Below are positions 54,196-63,645 of a stretch of DNA of 64,000 nucleotides, one piece after another (the stretch's first letter is position 1; the number at the start of each line of letters is the position of its first letter). The stretch comes from Lachnospiraceae bacterium (GTDB taxonomy: Bacteria > Bacillota_A > Clostridia > Lachnospirales > Lachnospiraceae). The translations under genes and the position numbers were made by a program. Under the pieces are notes generated by a model, which worked only from the letters and a program-made list of their open reading frames with translations, was not told the origin of the DNA and did not search any database. The stretch lies in NCBI GenBank assembly GCA_017626435.1, contig JAGAIR010000002.1, forward strand, positions 431,518-495,517, read 5' to 3'.

Positions 54196-54217
54196 TCTTT
54201 TATTCACCTCTCCTTTC

Positions 54218-56107
54218 CTATATTTCCATGACTGCGCCAAAGCTGCAACCGTCCTTACATGCACCACATTTAATACATTTTGAAGCATCTATCACATGAG
54301 GCTCTTTTACTGTGCCTGATATTGCTCCCACTGGACACATTCTTGCACACTTTGTACATCCACGGCATAGTTCAGGATCGATCTGAAGCGTCATCAGTGC
54401 CTTACACTGTCCCGCAGGACATTTTTTGTCCACAACATGTGCGATATATTCTTCACGGAAATATTTCAGAGTACTGATAACTGGGGAAGCCGCTGTTTTT
54501 CCCAGACCACAGAGTGCGGTAGCTGAAATGGTATCTGCAAGCTTCTCCAAAAGCTCAATATGCTCCATCGTGCCTCTTCCCTCTGTAATATCCGTCAGCA
54601 GTTCCAGCATTCGCTTGGTACCCTCACGGCATGGAACACATTTACCACAGGATTCATTCTGAGTAAAATTCATAAAGAACCTTGCCACCTCTACCATACA
54701 GCTCTTGTCGTTCATTACAACAAGACCGCCAGAGCCAATCATGGCACCAACCTTTTTCAACGAATCAAAATCCAGTTTCATATCCAAATGGTCCTCCGTG
54801 GCACTGATGCACAGACATCCACCGGAAGGTCCGCCAATCTGAACTGCTTTAAAATTGCCACCCTTGACACCGCCACCAATGTCAAAGATCACTTCACGAA
54901 GCGTTGTCCCCATCGGTACTTCAATCAGTCCTGTATTCTTTACATTTCCTGTCAGGGCAAATGCCTTGGTACCATGGTTATTCTCCGGACCATACCCTTT
55001 ATACCATTCTGCTCCATTCAAGATAATCGGAGGAACATTACAAAAAGTTTCCACATTATTTAGTACAGTCGGTTTGTCAAAGAGTCCATGCTCTACTGTA
55101 CGAGGCGGCTTTACTCTTGGCATGCCACGATTTCCTTCAATAGAGGTAGTCAGTGCACTTCCCTCTCCACAGACAAACGCTCCTGCTCCCTGACTGATAT
55201 GGAGATCAAAATCAAAACCAGAGCCGAGAATATTTTTACCCAAAAGCCCTTTATCCAGAGCTTTGTCAATCGCCGTCTGAAGTCTCTCAACGGCAAGAGG
55301 ATATTCTGCCCGGACATAAATATAACCATGATGTGCTTTCGTGGCAATGGCTGCGATCAGCATCCCCTCAATGACCCTGTGAGGCTCACCTTCCATCATG
55401 GAACGGTCCATAAAGGCTCCCGGATCACCCTCATCACCATTACAGACAATATACTTTTCTTCTTCTGTCTGATTCAGAACCTGCTGCCACTTTCTTCCAG
55501 CAGGGAATCCTCCGCCTCCACGTCCTCTTAATGAAGACTCACTGATCTCGTCCACAATCTCCTGCGGTGTCATATCAAAGAGTGCCTTTGCTACTGCACT
55601 GTAACCTCCAAGTGCTATGTACTCTGCGATACTCTCAGCATTGATCCTCCCACAGTATTCCAATGCGATTCGCGTCTGCTTCTTATAAAACGGAATATCC
55701 TCCTGTTTGACATAAGATTTTAATGTCTCATCCTGATAGACAAGACGTTCCACTACTTCATCATTGATAATACTCTTTTCGATGATTTCTTCACAATCCT
55801 CTACCTTTACTTTCAGATAGAGCCATCCCATCGGTTCAATACGAAGAAGTGGTCCCATCTCACAGAAACCATGACAACCGCTTTTTTTCAGTCCAATACT
55901 CTCATCATGAGGTTCTTTTTCAAGAATTAGGGCACAGCGCAGCCCCTTCTCCTCGATAATTTCCTTCATCCTGTCATAGATCTTAAGAGAACCGCCTGCC
56001 ACACATCCGGTTCCGGCACAGATAAGAATCTGCTTTCTCTGACTGTTCAGGGAAGCCCTGTATTCTTTCTGCTTTGCAATCAGCTCTTCCCTAGTATTAA
56101 TCTTCAT
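54218..56107 (-). CDS. hydB: Hydrogenase NADH-binding flavoprotein subunit (HydB/HndC, NuoF-like)
   Basis: 629 residues. N-terminal thioredoxin-like [2Fe-2S] domain (CAGTGCVAGGSLKIYDR and KKSGCHGFCEMGP). The NuoF core has RGRGGGGFPAGRKW (NADH loop), CNGDEGDPGAFMDRSMMEGEPH (FMN), GAGAFVCGEGSALTTSIEG and the [4Fe-4S] ligand block ESCGKCVPCREGTKRMLE. Two C-terminal ferredoxin clusters (CRGCTKCARMCP and CIKCGACKDGCSFGAV) complete it. It oxidises NADH and passes electrons toward HydA, the site proposed for flavin-based electron bifurcation in HydABC enzymes. ATG at 56107, nine bases after GGAGG, overlapping hydC by 11 bases. Confidence 0.95.
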   Translation of the reverse strand: MKINTREELIAKQKEYRASLNSQRKQILICAGTGCVAGGSLKIYDRMKEIIEEKGLRCALILEKEPHDESIGLKKSGCHGFCEMGPLLRIEPMGWLYLKVKVEDCEEIIEKSIINDEVVERLVYQDETLKSYVKQEDIPFYKKQTRIALEYCGRINAESIAEYIALGGYSAVAKALFDMTPQEIVDEISESSLRGRGGGGFPAGRKWQQVLNQTEEEKYIVCNGDEGDPGAFMDRSMMEGEPHRVIEGMLIAAIATKAHHGYIYVRAEYPLAVERLQTAIDKALDKGLLGKNILGSGFDFDLHISQGAGAFVCGEGSALTTSIEGNRGMPRVKPPRTVEHGLFDKPTVLNNVETFCNVPPIILNGAEWYKGYGPENNHGTKAFALTGNVKNTGLIEVPMGTTLREVIFDIGGGVKGGNFKAVQIGGPSGGCLCISATEDHLDMKLDFDSLKKVGAMIGSGGLVVMNDKSCMVEVARFFMNFTQNESCGKCVPCREGTKRMLELLTDITEGRGTMEHIELLEKLADTISATALCGLGKTAASPVISTLKYFREEYIAHVVDKKCPAGQCKALMTLQIDPELCRGCTKCARMCPVGAISGTVKEPHVIDASKCIKCGACKDGCSFGAVMEI

Positions 56108-56582
56108 TCGCCGCATCCTCCTTTAGTGTCTGTATCAATTCTCTCGCTTTTTCCGGTGTCATGGCTGGATGAACGTGATCATTTACAGTACAGACCGGTG
56201 CCAGCCCACATGCTCCCAGACAGGAAACTGTCTCCACAGTAAATAACATATCATCTGTAGTTGTCTTCTCTTCACTCACCCCAAGTATCTTTCTGAATTC
56301 CTCCAGAATCGGAACCGATTTGCGGACATGACATGCCGTCCCGTCACAAATCTTAATCACATATTTTCCCTTTGGCTCCAGAGAAAAATTCTCGTAAAAT
56401 GTTGCAACCCCATAAATTTTTGCTTCACTCAGCTTTAATTTCTTTGCAATATAGCACAATGCCTCCTCTGGCAGATAGCGGTATACTTTCTGTATATCCT
56501 GCATCATCGCAATCAGAAGAGTGCTGTTATAATCATGTGCCTGCAAAATCTCATCCAGCTTTGCAATTTCCTGATGTGTCAA
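56097..56582 (-). CDS. hydC: Hydrogenase [2Fe-2S] subunit (HydC/HndA, NuoE-like)
   Basis: 161 residues, the normal NuoE size. Helical N-terminus (IAKLDEILQAHDYNSTLLIAMMQDIQ...YLPEEALCYIAKKL), then a thioredoxin-like domain with cysteines in CDGTACHVRK and VSCLGACGLAP that hold one [2Fe-2S] cluster. It relays electrons between HydB and HydA. The start is a TTG at 56582 with AGGAG eight bases before. First gene of the hydCBA operon. The promoter should lie in 56583-56680, where several AT-rich hexamers are possible but none is convincing. Confidence 0.95.
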   Translation of the reverse strand: MTHQEIAKLDEILQAHDYNSTLLIAMMQDIQKVYRYLPEEALCYIAKKLKLSEAKIYGVATFYENFSLEPKGKYVIKICDGTACHVRKSVPILEEFRKILGVSEEKTTTDDMLFTVETVSCLGACGLAPVCTVNDHVHPAMTPEKARELIQTLKEDAANED

Positions 56583-56682
56583 TCGTCCTTCTCCTTCCTT
56601 AATATATGAATTATTTTATATGTTACATAAGACAAATTATAACATGATGAGCTATTACAAACAACTTTCTTTGTATAAAATA

Positions 56683-56725
56683 TACAAAAAATATCTCCAA
56701 CCAGAAATTATCTGGTTGGAGATAT
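56683..56725 (-). terminator. Terminator after the secreted Fn3 protein gene
   Basis: On the minus strand ATATCTCCAACCAGA pairs with TCTGGTTGGAGATAT around a four-base loop, followed by TTTTTTG. One of the strongest in the window. Confidence 0.92.
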
Positions 56726-56762
56726 TTTACGCAAAAACAGTGTAAGAATATAATCCCTATCT

Positions 56763-57890
56763 TTAGCGGTATCTTGTATAAGTGTAGGTATAAATATAAT
56801 CATTCGTGGCAGAATGCACTGTTGTTCCCCCAATATTTACACTTGCTTTGATTTTTACTTCGTAATTATTTTTATAGGTATCGAATTTTTTGCCCTTATA
56901 CCGGGTAATCTTATAGGAAGCTTTTTGCCCATTGACTGTTTTCACCTTGTTCCACTTTCCTCCGCCTCTTTTTCTCATATAAATCGTATACTTACTCGCT
57001 CCCGCTACCTTCGCCCATTTTAAATGAATGCTGTTTTTCTTTAACTTAGAGGCATTTTTCTTAATCTGTGGCTGTGGTATGAAATATTTTTTGTTTCCCC
57101 ATACTGAATAAACTTTATTCCCACTATTATCATAGACATATGCGCGAGCCTGAACGTAATATACTGTTTTGCGGCCTAAACCGTAAATTGTAGTGCTGTT
57201 CTGGACAGAGGATTCTGACTGGACAAGATTACCTGTTGTCTGGTTATAAATGCCATACTCATATCCATCACATACCACACTGTTCAAAACAACTCCTACC
57301 GTAGAACCTGCCATTTTTACTGATGCTACAGATGGTGCCATAAGGGCAGTAGTGCTGCCGGACGGTCCGGGAGAACCTGTTGGCTGTGAAGTTGATTGTA
57401 ATCCCCCTGCCTGCTGGGTTGGAGCAGGAGAAGCCGGTGTGTCTGATACAATGTCTACCACAGAAGAAATCCCAGATGCCGGTGTTGTAAAGGTTATATC
57501 ATAGTACATATACTCCGGTGTTGTTTCCGGATACTGATACTGAAGAGATACTTTGACACAATACTCATGTCCCGGTGTCAGTCCGGGAATCGTGCCGTAT
57601 ACCTGATTGGCATTTGCCGTTGTCATAAAAACTTCATCTGTACTTGCTGTATAATCCTTTAAATAAATCTGATACCCCAGCACACTGGCACCACCGTTGA
57701 CCGTTTCGTAATATAAATTACGATAATCAATAGAAACTGAAGTACTGGAAAGTGCTGTCACTGCAAAGTCCCCGTACGTGTATGCAGATGCTGCTGCCAT
57801 ACCACTGTTTTTCAGGACTGCTGCCACCATCCCTGAAATAAGAATTGCCATTAAAAATACTTTTTTCCATACTCTTTTTTTCTGTTCCAT
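56763..57890 (-). CDS. Secreted fibronectin type III repeat protein
   Basis: 375 residues. Signal peptide (KKVFLMAILISGMVAAVL), then a first Fn3-like domain (about 40-145: ALSSTSVSIDYRNLYYE...GYQIYLKDY...PGHEYCVKVSLQYQ), a short Pro/Ser/Thr linker, a second Fn3-like domain (175-265, YVQARAYVYDNSGNKVYSVWG) and a third, lysine-rich one (275-375) with HLKWAKVAGASKYTIYMRKR. The third resembles the C-terminal modules of the LRR and GH5 proteins but ends differently (YTYTRYR). No catalytic motif. ATG at 57890 with AAAGGAGG. It follows the transglutaminase-like gene by 54 bases in one operon. Confidence 0.82.
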   Translation of the reverse strand: MEQKKRVWKKVFLMAILISGMVAAVLKNSGMAAASAYTYGDFAVTALSSTSVSIDYRNLYYETVNGGASVLGYQIYLKDYTASTDEVFMTTANANQVYGTIPGLTPGHEYCVKVSLQYQYPETTPEYMYYDITFTTPASGISSVVDIVSDTPASPAPTQQAGGLQSTSQPTGSPGPSGSTTALMAPSVASVKMAGSTVGVVLNSVVCDGYEYGIYNQTTGNLVQSESSVQNSTTIYGLGRKTVYYVQARAYVYDNSGNKVYSVWGNKKYFIPQPQIKKNASKLKKNSIHLKWAKVAGASKYTIYMRKRGGGKWNKVKTVNGQKASYKITRYKGKKFDTYKNNYEVKIKASVNIGGTTVHSATNDYIYTYTYTRYR

Positions 57891-57944
57891 TTTGAACCTC
57901 CTTTTTTGTTCCGTACATTTTTTTGCTTTTATACCTATTCTTTT

Positions 57945-60308
57945 TTATTGAAGAATAATGTATCTGCTTTTTATACCACATTTTAATGTGGTCAGTCTGT
58001 CTTCCATTCCATGCTTGTTATAGACTTTCTGTACAATCGACACCAAATCTTCCTGGTCTACATCCTCCTGCATATAACGGATACTGACTATCGTTTTCTC
58101 CTCGGATAGCTGGCTGTCCAGTATCTTTTCATACTGCTCCATAGAATCTGCCACAAGCTGGTTGGTATTATAATACTCATACTGTTCATTCTCCGTCTGG
58201 TACTGAGCCAGATTGTCATCCAGCTCAAAGTTTTTATCCGTAGTAAAACCTACCATCTGTGCAATATCACTGTCTGCATCGTATAAGAAGTAAGGAATTC
58301 CTGCTGTTTTCTCATTATTAGTAGCATCCGTCTGGAACCATTCTTCCCCAATCTTGACTGCATTCCATGCATGAGGAAGATTGCCGTCCAGATTTCCTGT
58401 CATTACTTTACAGGAAACTCCACTCAACTCGCATAATAATTTATAGGCATAAGCGTATGACTGGCAGACCCCCTTCTTATTCACCAGAATTCCATATCCA
58501 TTGAAAGAGTCCTCAAACTGGTTATCTTCTGTTTTCTTAAAGTTATTCTTCCGTGCATCCTCCAGCGCATCTGTATCGTACTGGCACTGTTGTGTCAGAT
58601 AATCATAAACCGCCTTCTCCTTTTCCTGTGGACTCATCCCATCTTCTATAATCTCAGAGATAATAGATTCACTCTCTTCCAACATCTCCTTCTGTTTCGC
58701 TTTCATCTCATCTTTGCCATAAGAATAGTCAACGTGTAAAGTCATTTTTTCATACTCATAGGAAAAACGGCTAAGCCCAAGTACATATGGATTCTGATAA
58801 TATACTTTATAAAAGGTATCCTCCAGATCTTCTGCATTTTGTAAATCAGGAAATGCCTCTACTGATATATCAGTCTCACCGTTGATTAAATTCAAGGCAA
58901 GCCATTCTTCCTCAGCACTATCCGCAAATAACTGTGCCTCGCCGGATGGATTGGCTACTGCTTCTTCATTTCCTTTGGCAACATGATTCTGGGTATTTTC
59001 TCTCTGCTGTTCTACCAGAGATTCCTCCCCCTCTTTTTCCTTCTCTGGATCAATGATTGTAGGAAGATCACCAGTAGGCTTTTTCTCCACATTATTTTCC
59101 GGTTCCATATTTCCGGATGGTGTCAGTTCACCAACATGTTCTGGATAATCACCGTCTTTCTCTTCCATGGACACACAACCGGTAAGTGCAGTACCCTCAA
59201 TCTGATATTTATAACCGGGAACCGTTGTTCCCAGCCATGTTGTCTGATCCAGATAGGTATAGATCACTTTTCTTTTTGTTACAGAGCCATCAATATTTAC
59301 CACATCCAGAACCATCGGTAAGTCTGATGTACTTTTATATTTTTCAAACATTATGTCACATTCCTCCGTCAATTCATGTGGAAGCTTCAGGTCTGCAGTA
59401 GGAATTGCACCACAGAATCCACTTTCCCCTTCCCCTATAACTGCACTGACATAATACTCCCCATCAACACAATAATTCTGTCCGATCACATATTTTTCTT
59501 CATCCAGGGAATCCTCATGGACTGCCAGACCATGCCCCTTCCCGGAAAAGTCATCAAATTCTGTTTCTTTTGTTACGGCATCCAATATCAGGGAACTTTC
59601 ACTATATCCTGTCTGTGCACCATTGACTGGTTCGTTTTCATCTCCGGAGCTTTGTCCCTGATCATTTACCAACTTGTAAATACGATACTCTGTTGCTCCC
59701 TCTACCGCATCCCAGGTCAGTTTAAATCTTCCGTCAGAGTCAACAACTCCTTTTGCCTCCGGTGCTTTAATCTCCTGTTTGATAGTAAACGGTATGACCT
59801 TTGGTCTTTCCAATTTCTGCGGACTACCTGACTCCATATCATAATGTATCGCAATATAATAGGTAGGAGCATTCCCCCATACTCCATGGTTCTCTTCTAT
59901 ATAGTCCTCTTCCTCTGTCTCAGTCAGAAGAACACCTGCCACTGGCGATATACTCACCTTGGAACCGCTGTCTGTCTTTTCTACATTACGATAAGTGGCA
60001 ACCTCACTTTCCTTCAGGCAATTTTCATCTGTATGTACTGTAACGAGATCTTCCTCTGTATCTTTTTCAGAGAGATCGCACTGAAAGAAAAAGTCAAACT
60101 CCTCATCCGATGCTACGTTATACAATGGCATAATACTATCATCTGAATAATCATACTTTTGCTTGATATCCTTTACTGTGATTTGTTCCCCATATGCAGA
60201 AAGTTCATTTTCCCCCGTCTTTTCTTCGGTTTTCCCACTGCAGCCACACATCAGGCAGAGCAGAAATACCATTCCGTACATCATTCTTTTTTGTTTCCCG
60301 TTTTTCAC
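57945..60308 (-). CDS. Lipoprotein with transglutaminase-like cysteine-protease domain
   Basis: 787 residues. Lipobox LCLMCGC near residue 23. The middle includes an Fn3-like segment (FKLTWDAVEGATEYRIYKLV, near 195) and an acidic, disordered linker (410-470). The C-terminal domain is transglutaminase-like: KKGVCQSYAYAYKLLCE carries the catalytic cysteine, LPHAWNAVKIGEEWFQTDATNN the histidine and aspartate. Such domains often act on peptidoglycan-linked or secreted proteins as peptidases or crosslinkers; the actual reaction is unknown. Start is the GTG at 60308 with GGAGGAAAAGG. Operon with the Fn3 protein downstream; isolated from the sigma-factor operon by a bidirectional terminator. Confidence 0.85.
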   Translation of the reverse strand: MKNGKQKRMMYGMVFLLCLMCGCSGKTEEKTGENELSAYGEQITVKDIKQKYDYSDDSIMPLYNVASDEEFDFFFQCDLSEKDTEEDLVTVHTDENCLKESEVATYRNVEKTDSGSKVSISPVAGVLLTETEEEDYIEENHGVWGNAPTYYIAIHYDMESGSPQKLERPKVIPFTIKQEIKAPEAKGVVDSDGRFKLTWDAVEGATEYRIYKLVNDQGQSSGDENEPVNGAQTGYSESSLILDAVTKETEFDDFSGKGHGLAVHEDSLDEEKYVIGQNYCVDGEYYVSAVIGEGESGFCGAIPTADLKLPHELTEECDIMFEKYKSTSDLPMVLDVVNIDGSVTKRKVIYTYLDQTTWLGTTVPGYKYQIEGTALTGCVSMEEKDGDYPEHVGELTPSGNMEPENNVEKKPTGDLPTIIDPEKEKEGEESLVEQQRENTQNHVAKGNEEAVANPSGEAQLFADSAEEEWLALNLINGETDISVEAFPDLQNAEDLEDTFYKVYYQNPYVLGLSRFSYEYEKMTLHVDYSYGKDEMKAKQKEMLEESESIISEIIEDGMSPQEKEKAVYDYLTQQCQYDTDALEDARKNNFKKTEDNQFEDSFNGYGILVNKKGVCQSYAYAYKLLCELSGVSCKVMTGNLDGNLPHAWNAVKIGEEWFQTDATNNEKTAGIPYFLYDADSDIAQMVGFTTDKNFELDDNLAQYQTENEQYEYYNTNQLVADSMEQYEKILDSQLSEEKTIVSIRYMQEDVDQEDLVSIVQKVYNKHGMEDRLTTLKCGIKSRYIILQ

Positions 60309-60419
60309 ACCTTTTCCTCCATTTCTACATCAACCCTTTCAATCATTGCCAAACGGTGTATCCGATTTCTGCAATCATTAATAACACTTTATAACCATCG
60401 AAAAAGTTGCATTAAAAAT

Positions 60420-60459
60420 AAAAAACTTCTGGTTCTATCTATAAAACCAGAAGTTTTTT
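60420..60459 (-). terminator. Terminator after the ECF sigma/anti-sigma operon
   Basis: AAAAAACTTCTGGTT pairs with AAACCAGAAGTTTTTT. T-tracts occur on both strands; on the minus strand it ends the anti-sigma transcript. Confidence 0.9.
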
Positions 60460-60479
60460 GTCATTTTCCTGATAGAATG

Positions 60480-61085
60480 TTATTTGTTTAATTGATACAC
60501 ATAACCCAAATCTAAAAATGCAAAATAGATATCATCTGTCACGACAAATTTTATGATATCTCCACCACGAAATTCTGCCATATAATATACTTTATTTTCC
60601 GACTCCGGCAATTCTTCAGAAACTATCTCTGCTGACTGCATCCTCTGTGACAGTTGATCAATTTCCTCTTCAGATACAAGCATCTCATCCGTAAAATTAT
60701 TCTCTGTATTTTGATACAGTTTCTTTAGCTGTTTTCTGTCTCCCAGACGTTTTGAAAAATCAATCAAAATTTTTTCCGGTTTATCATCTACATCGTACCA
60801 TTTTGGAGTCGCAAAAGTTCCAATCTCTGAGGATGGTGTCTGTAATGTATTTCCTGTATTTACATGAATTGGTTCAGATGGCTGTGAATCTCCTCTCAAA
60901 ATATGAAATGTTCCCAGACCAGCAGCTAAAATAAACACCACACTTGCCGCTACTGCCAGAGGCTTAAAGTACGCATGCCTCTTCTTCTGTTTCTCCTCTT
61001 CCATTTTCTCAGAAAGCTGCTCTAAAAACTCTTTATCGGGAACAATGTTATCATAGGATCTTTTGTATTCATCTTTAAAACTCAT
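60480..61085 (-). CDS. Probable membrane anti-sigma factor
   Basis: 201 residues: an N-terminal cytoplasmic segment (1-40) with a basic helix, one membrane helix (about 43-63, PLAVAASVVFILAAGLGTF), and an extracytoplasmic domain of about 135 residues with no recognised fold (DDKPEKILIDFSKRLGDRKQLKKLY). I see no classic zinc-binding anti-sigma motif (HxxxCxxC), so the call rests on topology and context: its start overlaps the end of the ECF sigma gene by 11 bases. It would hold the sigma factor at the membrane until a signal, probably envelope-related, releases it. Confidence 0.72.
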   Translation of the reverse strand: MSFKDEYKRSYDNIVPDKEFLEQLSEKMEEEKQKKRHAYFKPLAVAASVVFILAAGLGTFHILRGDSQPSEPIHVNTGNTLQTPSSEIGTFATPKWYDVDDKPEKILIDFSKRLGDRKQLKKLYQNTENNFTDEMLVSEEEIDQLSQRMQSAEIVSEELPESENKVYYMAEFRGGDIIKFVVTDDIYFAFLDLGYVYQLNK

Positions 61086-61572
61086 ATTGCTCCCCCTCTT
61101 CCATTATATTCTTAATCCGCTCCCGTCCTCTCCTAAGTAATGATTTTACCGTTGATTCCTTTTTCGCTAAAATATCACTGATCTGCTTAACGGACAATTC
61201 CTCATAATAATATAACTGAATTACAATGCGGTACTTTTCCGGAAGCTTTTGAACAGCATAATTAACATCTGAATCATTTTCTTCAACACAGCAGCTCTCC
61301 TCAGCGATTCCTTCTATATGGGCATAATGTCTGTGCCATGCTGAGGTCAGCAAACTTTTTGTTGTATTAACTGTAACTCTCAAAAGCCACGCTTTTCGAT
61401 GTTCTTCATCCTGAAATCGATGATTTGAGCGAATATATTTCAAAAAGACTTCCTGAGTGATATCCTCTGCGTCCTGCTTGTTCTGCGTTCTGGCATATGC
61501 CAGACGGTAGACCATGTCAGAATATCTTCGGAGAATCTCCTCCACAGAGAAATCATTTTCCTGTGTATCCAA
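61075..61572 (-). CDS. ECF-type RNA polymerase sigma factor
   Basis: 165 residues. Sigma region 2: YSDMVYRLAYARTQNKQDAEDITQEVFLKYIRS (the DAEDxxQEVF block binds core polymerase). Region 4: YRIVIQLYYYEELSVKQISDILAKKESTVKSLLRRGRERIKNIM, the helix-turn-helix that reads the -35. The absence of region 3 marks it as ECF. TTG start at 61572 with GGAGG upstream. Its own promoter at 61649-61677 is sigma-A-like, so autoregulation is not evident there. Targets are unknown. Confidence 0.93.
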   Translation of the reverse strand: MDTQENDFSVEEILRRYSDMVYRLAYARTQNKQDAEDITQEVFLKYIRSNHRFQDEEHRKAWLLRVTVNTTKSLLTSAWHRHYAHIEGIAEESCCVEENDSDVNYAVQKLPEKYRIVIQLYYYEELSVKQISDILAKKESTVKSLLRRGRERIKNIMEEGEQYEF

Positions 61573-61648
61573 TTCCTTTTTTCCTCCTTCGCTGCCGTCT
61601 CGTGAGCCTGTTGCTCCATTTTACCTTTCATTAGGCAAAAACTCTTTT

Positions 61649-61677
61649 ATTATAACTTTCCTATAACGCAAAGTCAA
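61649..61677 (-). promoter_or_regulatory. Sigma-A-type promoter of the ECF sigma operon
   Basis: Minus strand TTGACT, 17 bases, TATAAT, leader about 75 bases. Confidence 0.75.
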
Positions 61678-61723
61678 TATTCTACAAATACAGACCGTTT
61701 TCTTTCCTATTTCGACACTCTTA

Positions 61724-61752
61724 TTGAAAGATTTACCAAATTATGGTATATT
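61724..61752 (+). promoter_or_regulatory. Promoter of the ibrA/ibrB-like pair
   Basis: TTGAAA, 17 bases, TATATT, then GGGGGG as ribosome site at 61777-61782. Confidence 0.7.
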
Positions 61753-61788
61753 TTCCATTAACTGGTAATAATTGCAGGGGGGATGTAC

Positions 61789-63120
61789 ATGATAAAAAAA
61801 TTTGTAGGGCAAAATGTATTTGATGCTTTACAGGAAAGACTAAAGCTGATTTTTGAAGAATTTGACAATATCTATTTATCTTTTTCCGGAGGAAAAGACA
61901 GTGGTCTTCTTTTAAATCTTGTATTAGATTATCAGAAAAAAAATTATCCAGAAAAAAAAATCGGAGTATTCCATCAGGATTTTGAGGCACAGTACAGTGT
62001 CACGACAGAGTATATCGAAAGAACTTTTGAAAAGATAAAAGATGATGTAGAGCCATACTGGGTCTGCCTGCCAATGGCAACCCGTACTGCCCTGAGCAGT
62101 TATGAAATGTTTTGGTATCCATGGGACGACTCAAAAAAAGAAGCCTGGGTCCGTCCGATGCCTCAACACGATTATGTAATTAATTTAGAGAACAATCCAA
62201 TAACCACCTATAAGTACCGAATGCATCAGGAGGATTTGGCAAAACAGTTTGGCAGATGGTATAAAATATCCCATGGAAATAAAAAAACAGTATGTCTTCT
62301 GGGCATACGGGCAGATGAATCCATGCAGAGATACAGTGGTTTTCTCAACAAGAAATACGGCTATAAAAACGAATGCTGGATCAGTAAACAGTTTAAAAAT
62401 GTATGGTGTGCCTCTCCTCTCTATGACTGGTCCTTAAATGATGTCTGGCATGCCAATTACCTATTTGAATATGATTATAACCATTTGTATGATCTATATT
62501 ATATGGCAGGATTGAATGTCTCACAAATGAGAGTGGCCTCACCATTTAACGATTACTCGAAGGACAGCCTGAACCTCTATCGGGTAATTGACCCGGAAAT
62601 GTGGACAAAACTGCTGGGCAGGGTACAGGGAGCCAACTTTGCATGTATTTACGGAAGATCCAAGGCAATGGGATACCGGAATGTAACTCTTCCAGAGGGA
62701 CACACCTGGGAATCCTACACACGATTTCTTCTGGACACGCTTCCTCTTAATCTGCGGAATAATTATGTAAAGAAGTTTAATACTTCAATCCGTTTCTGGC
62801 ATAAGACCGGAGGCGGTCTTGACGAAGAGACCATACAGGAACTGGAGGAACATGGTTACCAGATCCAGCGTAATGGAATATCTAATTATACACTAAACAA
62901 AAAATCCCGGATCATATTTACCAGCAAAATTCCAGATGATACAGATGACATAAAATCCAGTAAAGACATACCAAGCTGGAAAAGAATGTGCTTTTGTATT
63001 TTAAAAAATGACCATATTTGCCGTTTTATGGGATTTGGTCTGACAAGGCAGCAACAGAAACAAATCGATCTGATCAAGACAAAATACAAAAATATGGAGG
63101 AAATTGGCTATGACATATAA
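61789..63120 (+). CDS. ibrA: IbrA-like PAPS-reductase-family protein (DUF3440)
   Basis: 443 residues. The PP-loop ATP-pyrophosphatase motif SFSGGKDSGLLLNLV is near residue 38; LGIRADESMQRYSGF and SPLYDWSLNDVWHANYLFEYDYNHLYDLYYMAGLNVSQMRVASPF are the further DUF3440 signatures. The C-terminal 130 residues are a family-specific extension ending GFGLTRQQQKQIDLIK. Despite the PAPS-reductase fold, the catalytic cysteine motif of true reductases (ECGLH) is absent. In E. coli, IbrA with IbrB activates eib prophage genes; biochemistry is unclear. The ATG at 61789 is preferred over one six bases earlier for spacing from GGGGGG. Overlaps ibrB. Confidence 0.88.
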   Translation: MIKKFVGQNVFDALQERLKLIFEEFDNIYLSFSGGKDSGLLLNLVLDYQKKNYPEKKIGVFHQDFEAQYSVTTEYIERTFEKIKDDVEPYWVCLPMATRTALSSYEMFWYPWDDSKKEAWVRPMPQHDYVINLENNPITTYKYRMHQEDLAKQFGRWYKISHGNKKTVCLLGIRADESMQRYSGFLNKKYGYKNECWISKQFKNVWCASPLYDWSLNDVWHANYLFEYDYNHLYDLYYMAGLNVSQMRVASPFNDYSKDSLNLYRVIDPEMWTKLLGRVQGANFACIYGRSKAMGYRNVTLPEGHTWESYTRFLLDTLPLNLRNNYVKKFNTSIRFWHKTGGGLDEETIQELEEHGYQIQRNGISNYTLNKKSRIIFTSKIPDDTDDIKSSKDIPSWKRMCFCILKNDHICRFMGFGLTRQQQKQIDLIKTKYKNMEEIGYDI

Positions 63121-63634
63121 AAGTCCCGTCTATAACATCACTACAGTGCCAATCGAAAAGATTACACCCAATACATATAATCCCAATTCCGTTGCTCCTC
63201 CAGAGATGAAACTTCTTTATCAAAGCATCAAAGAAGATGGATATACGATGCCAATTGTATGCTACTATTCTAAAGAGGACGATACTTATATTATTGTAGA
63301 TGGATTTCATCGTTACCGCATTATGCTGGAATATCCCGATATTTATGAAAGAGAGCAGGGAATGCTTCCTGTTTCTGTAATCGATAAACCTCTTGACCAG
63401 CGTATGGCAAGTACGATACGTCACAACCGGGCAAGAGGAAGCCACAATGTAGATTTAATGAGCAATATCGTAAAGGAACTTCATGAAATTGGCAGATCAG
63501 ATGCATGGATAGCCAAACATCTTGGTATGGACAGGGATGAAATACTACGCCTGAAACAGATTACCGGACTTACCGCATTATTTAAAGAGGTCGATTTTGG
63601 TCAGGCATGGAAGCCTGTCGATGATGAAAATTAG
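63110..63634 (+). CDS. ibrB: IbrB-like ParB/sulfiredoxin-fold protein
   Basis: 174 residues. The ParB N-terminal-like nuclease/NTPase fold spans about 10-110: VPIEKITPNTYNPN, MKLLYQSIKEDGYTMPIVCYY, IIVDGFHRYRIML (the GxxR-type motif with GFHRYR) and ASTIRHNRARGSHN. The C-terminus is a short helix-turn-helix-like segment (SDAWIAKHLGMDRDEILRLKQITGL), resembling the ParB DNA-binding part. It overlaps IbrA by 11 bases and has GGAGG nine bases before its ATG, so the two are made together. The pair is found in plasmids, prophages and chromosomes; a nucleic-acid-directed role is inferred from the folds. Confidence 0.87.
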   Translation: MTYKSPVYNITTVPIEKITPNTYNPNSVAPPEMKLLYQSIKEDGYTMPIVCYYSKEDDTYIIVDGFHRYRIMLEYPDIYEREQGMLPVSVIDKPLDQRMASTIRHNRARGSHNVDLMSNIVKELHEIGRSDAWIAKHLGMDRDEILRLKQITGLTALFKEVDFGQAWKPVDDEN

Positions 63635-63645
63635 ATGATCTTTCC

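Noticed and set aside
61573..61631. Longer or overlapping small gene upstream of the sigma factor start
   Set aside because: The frame is out of register with the sigma gene and covers its ribosome site.
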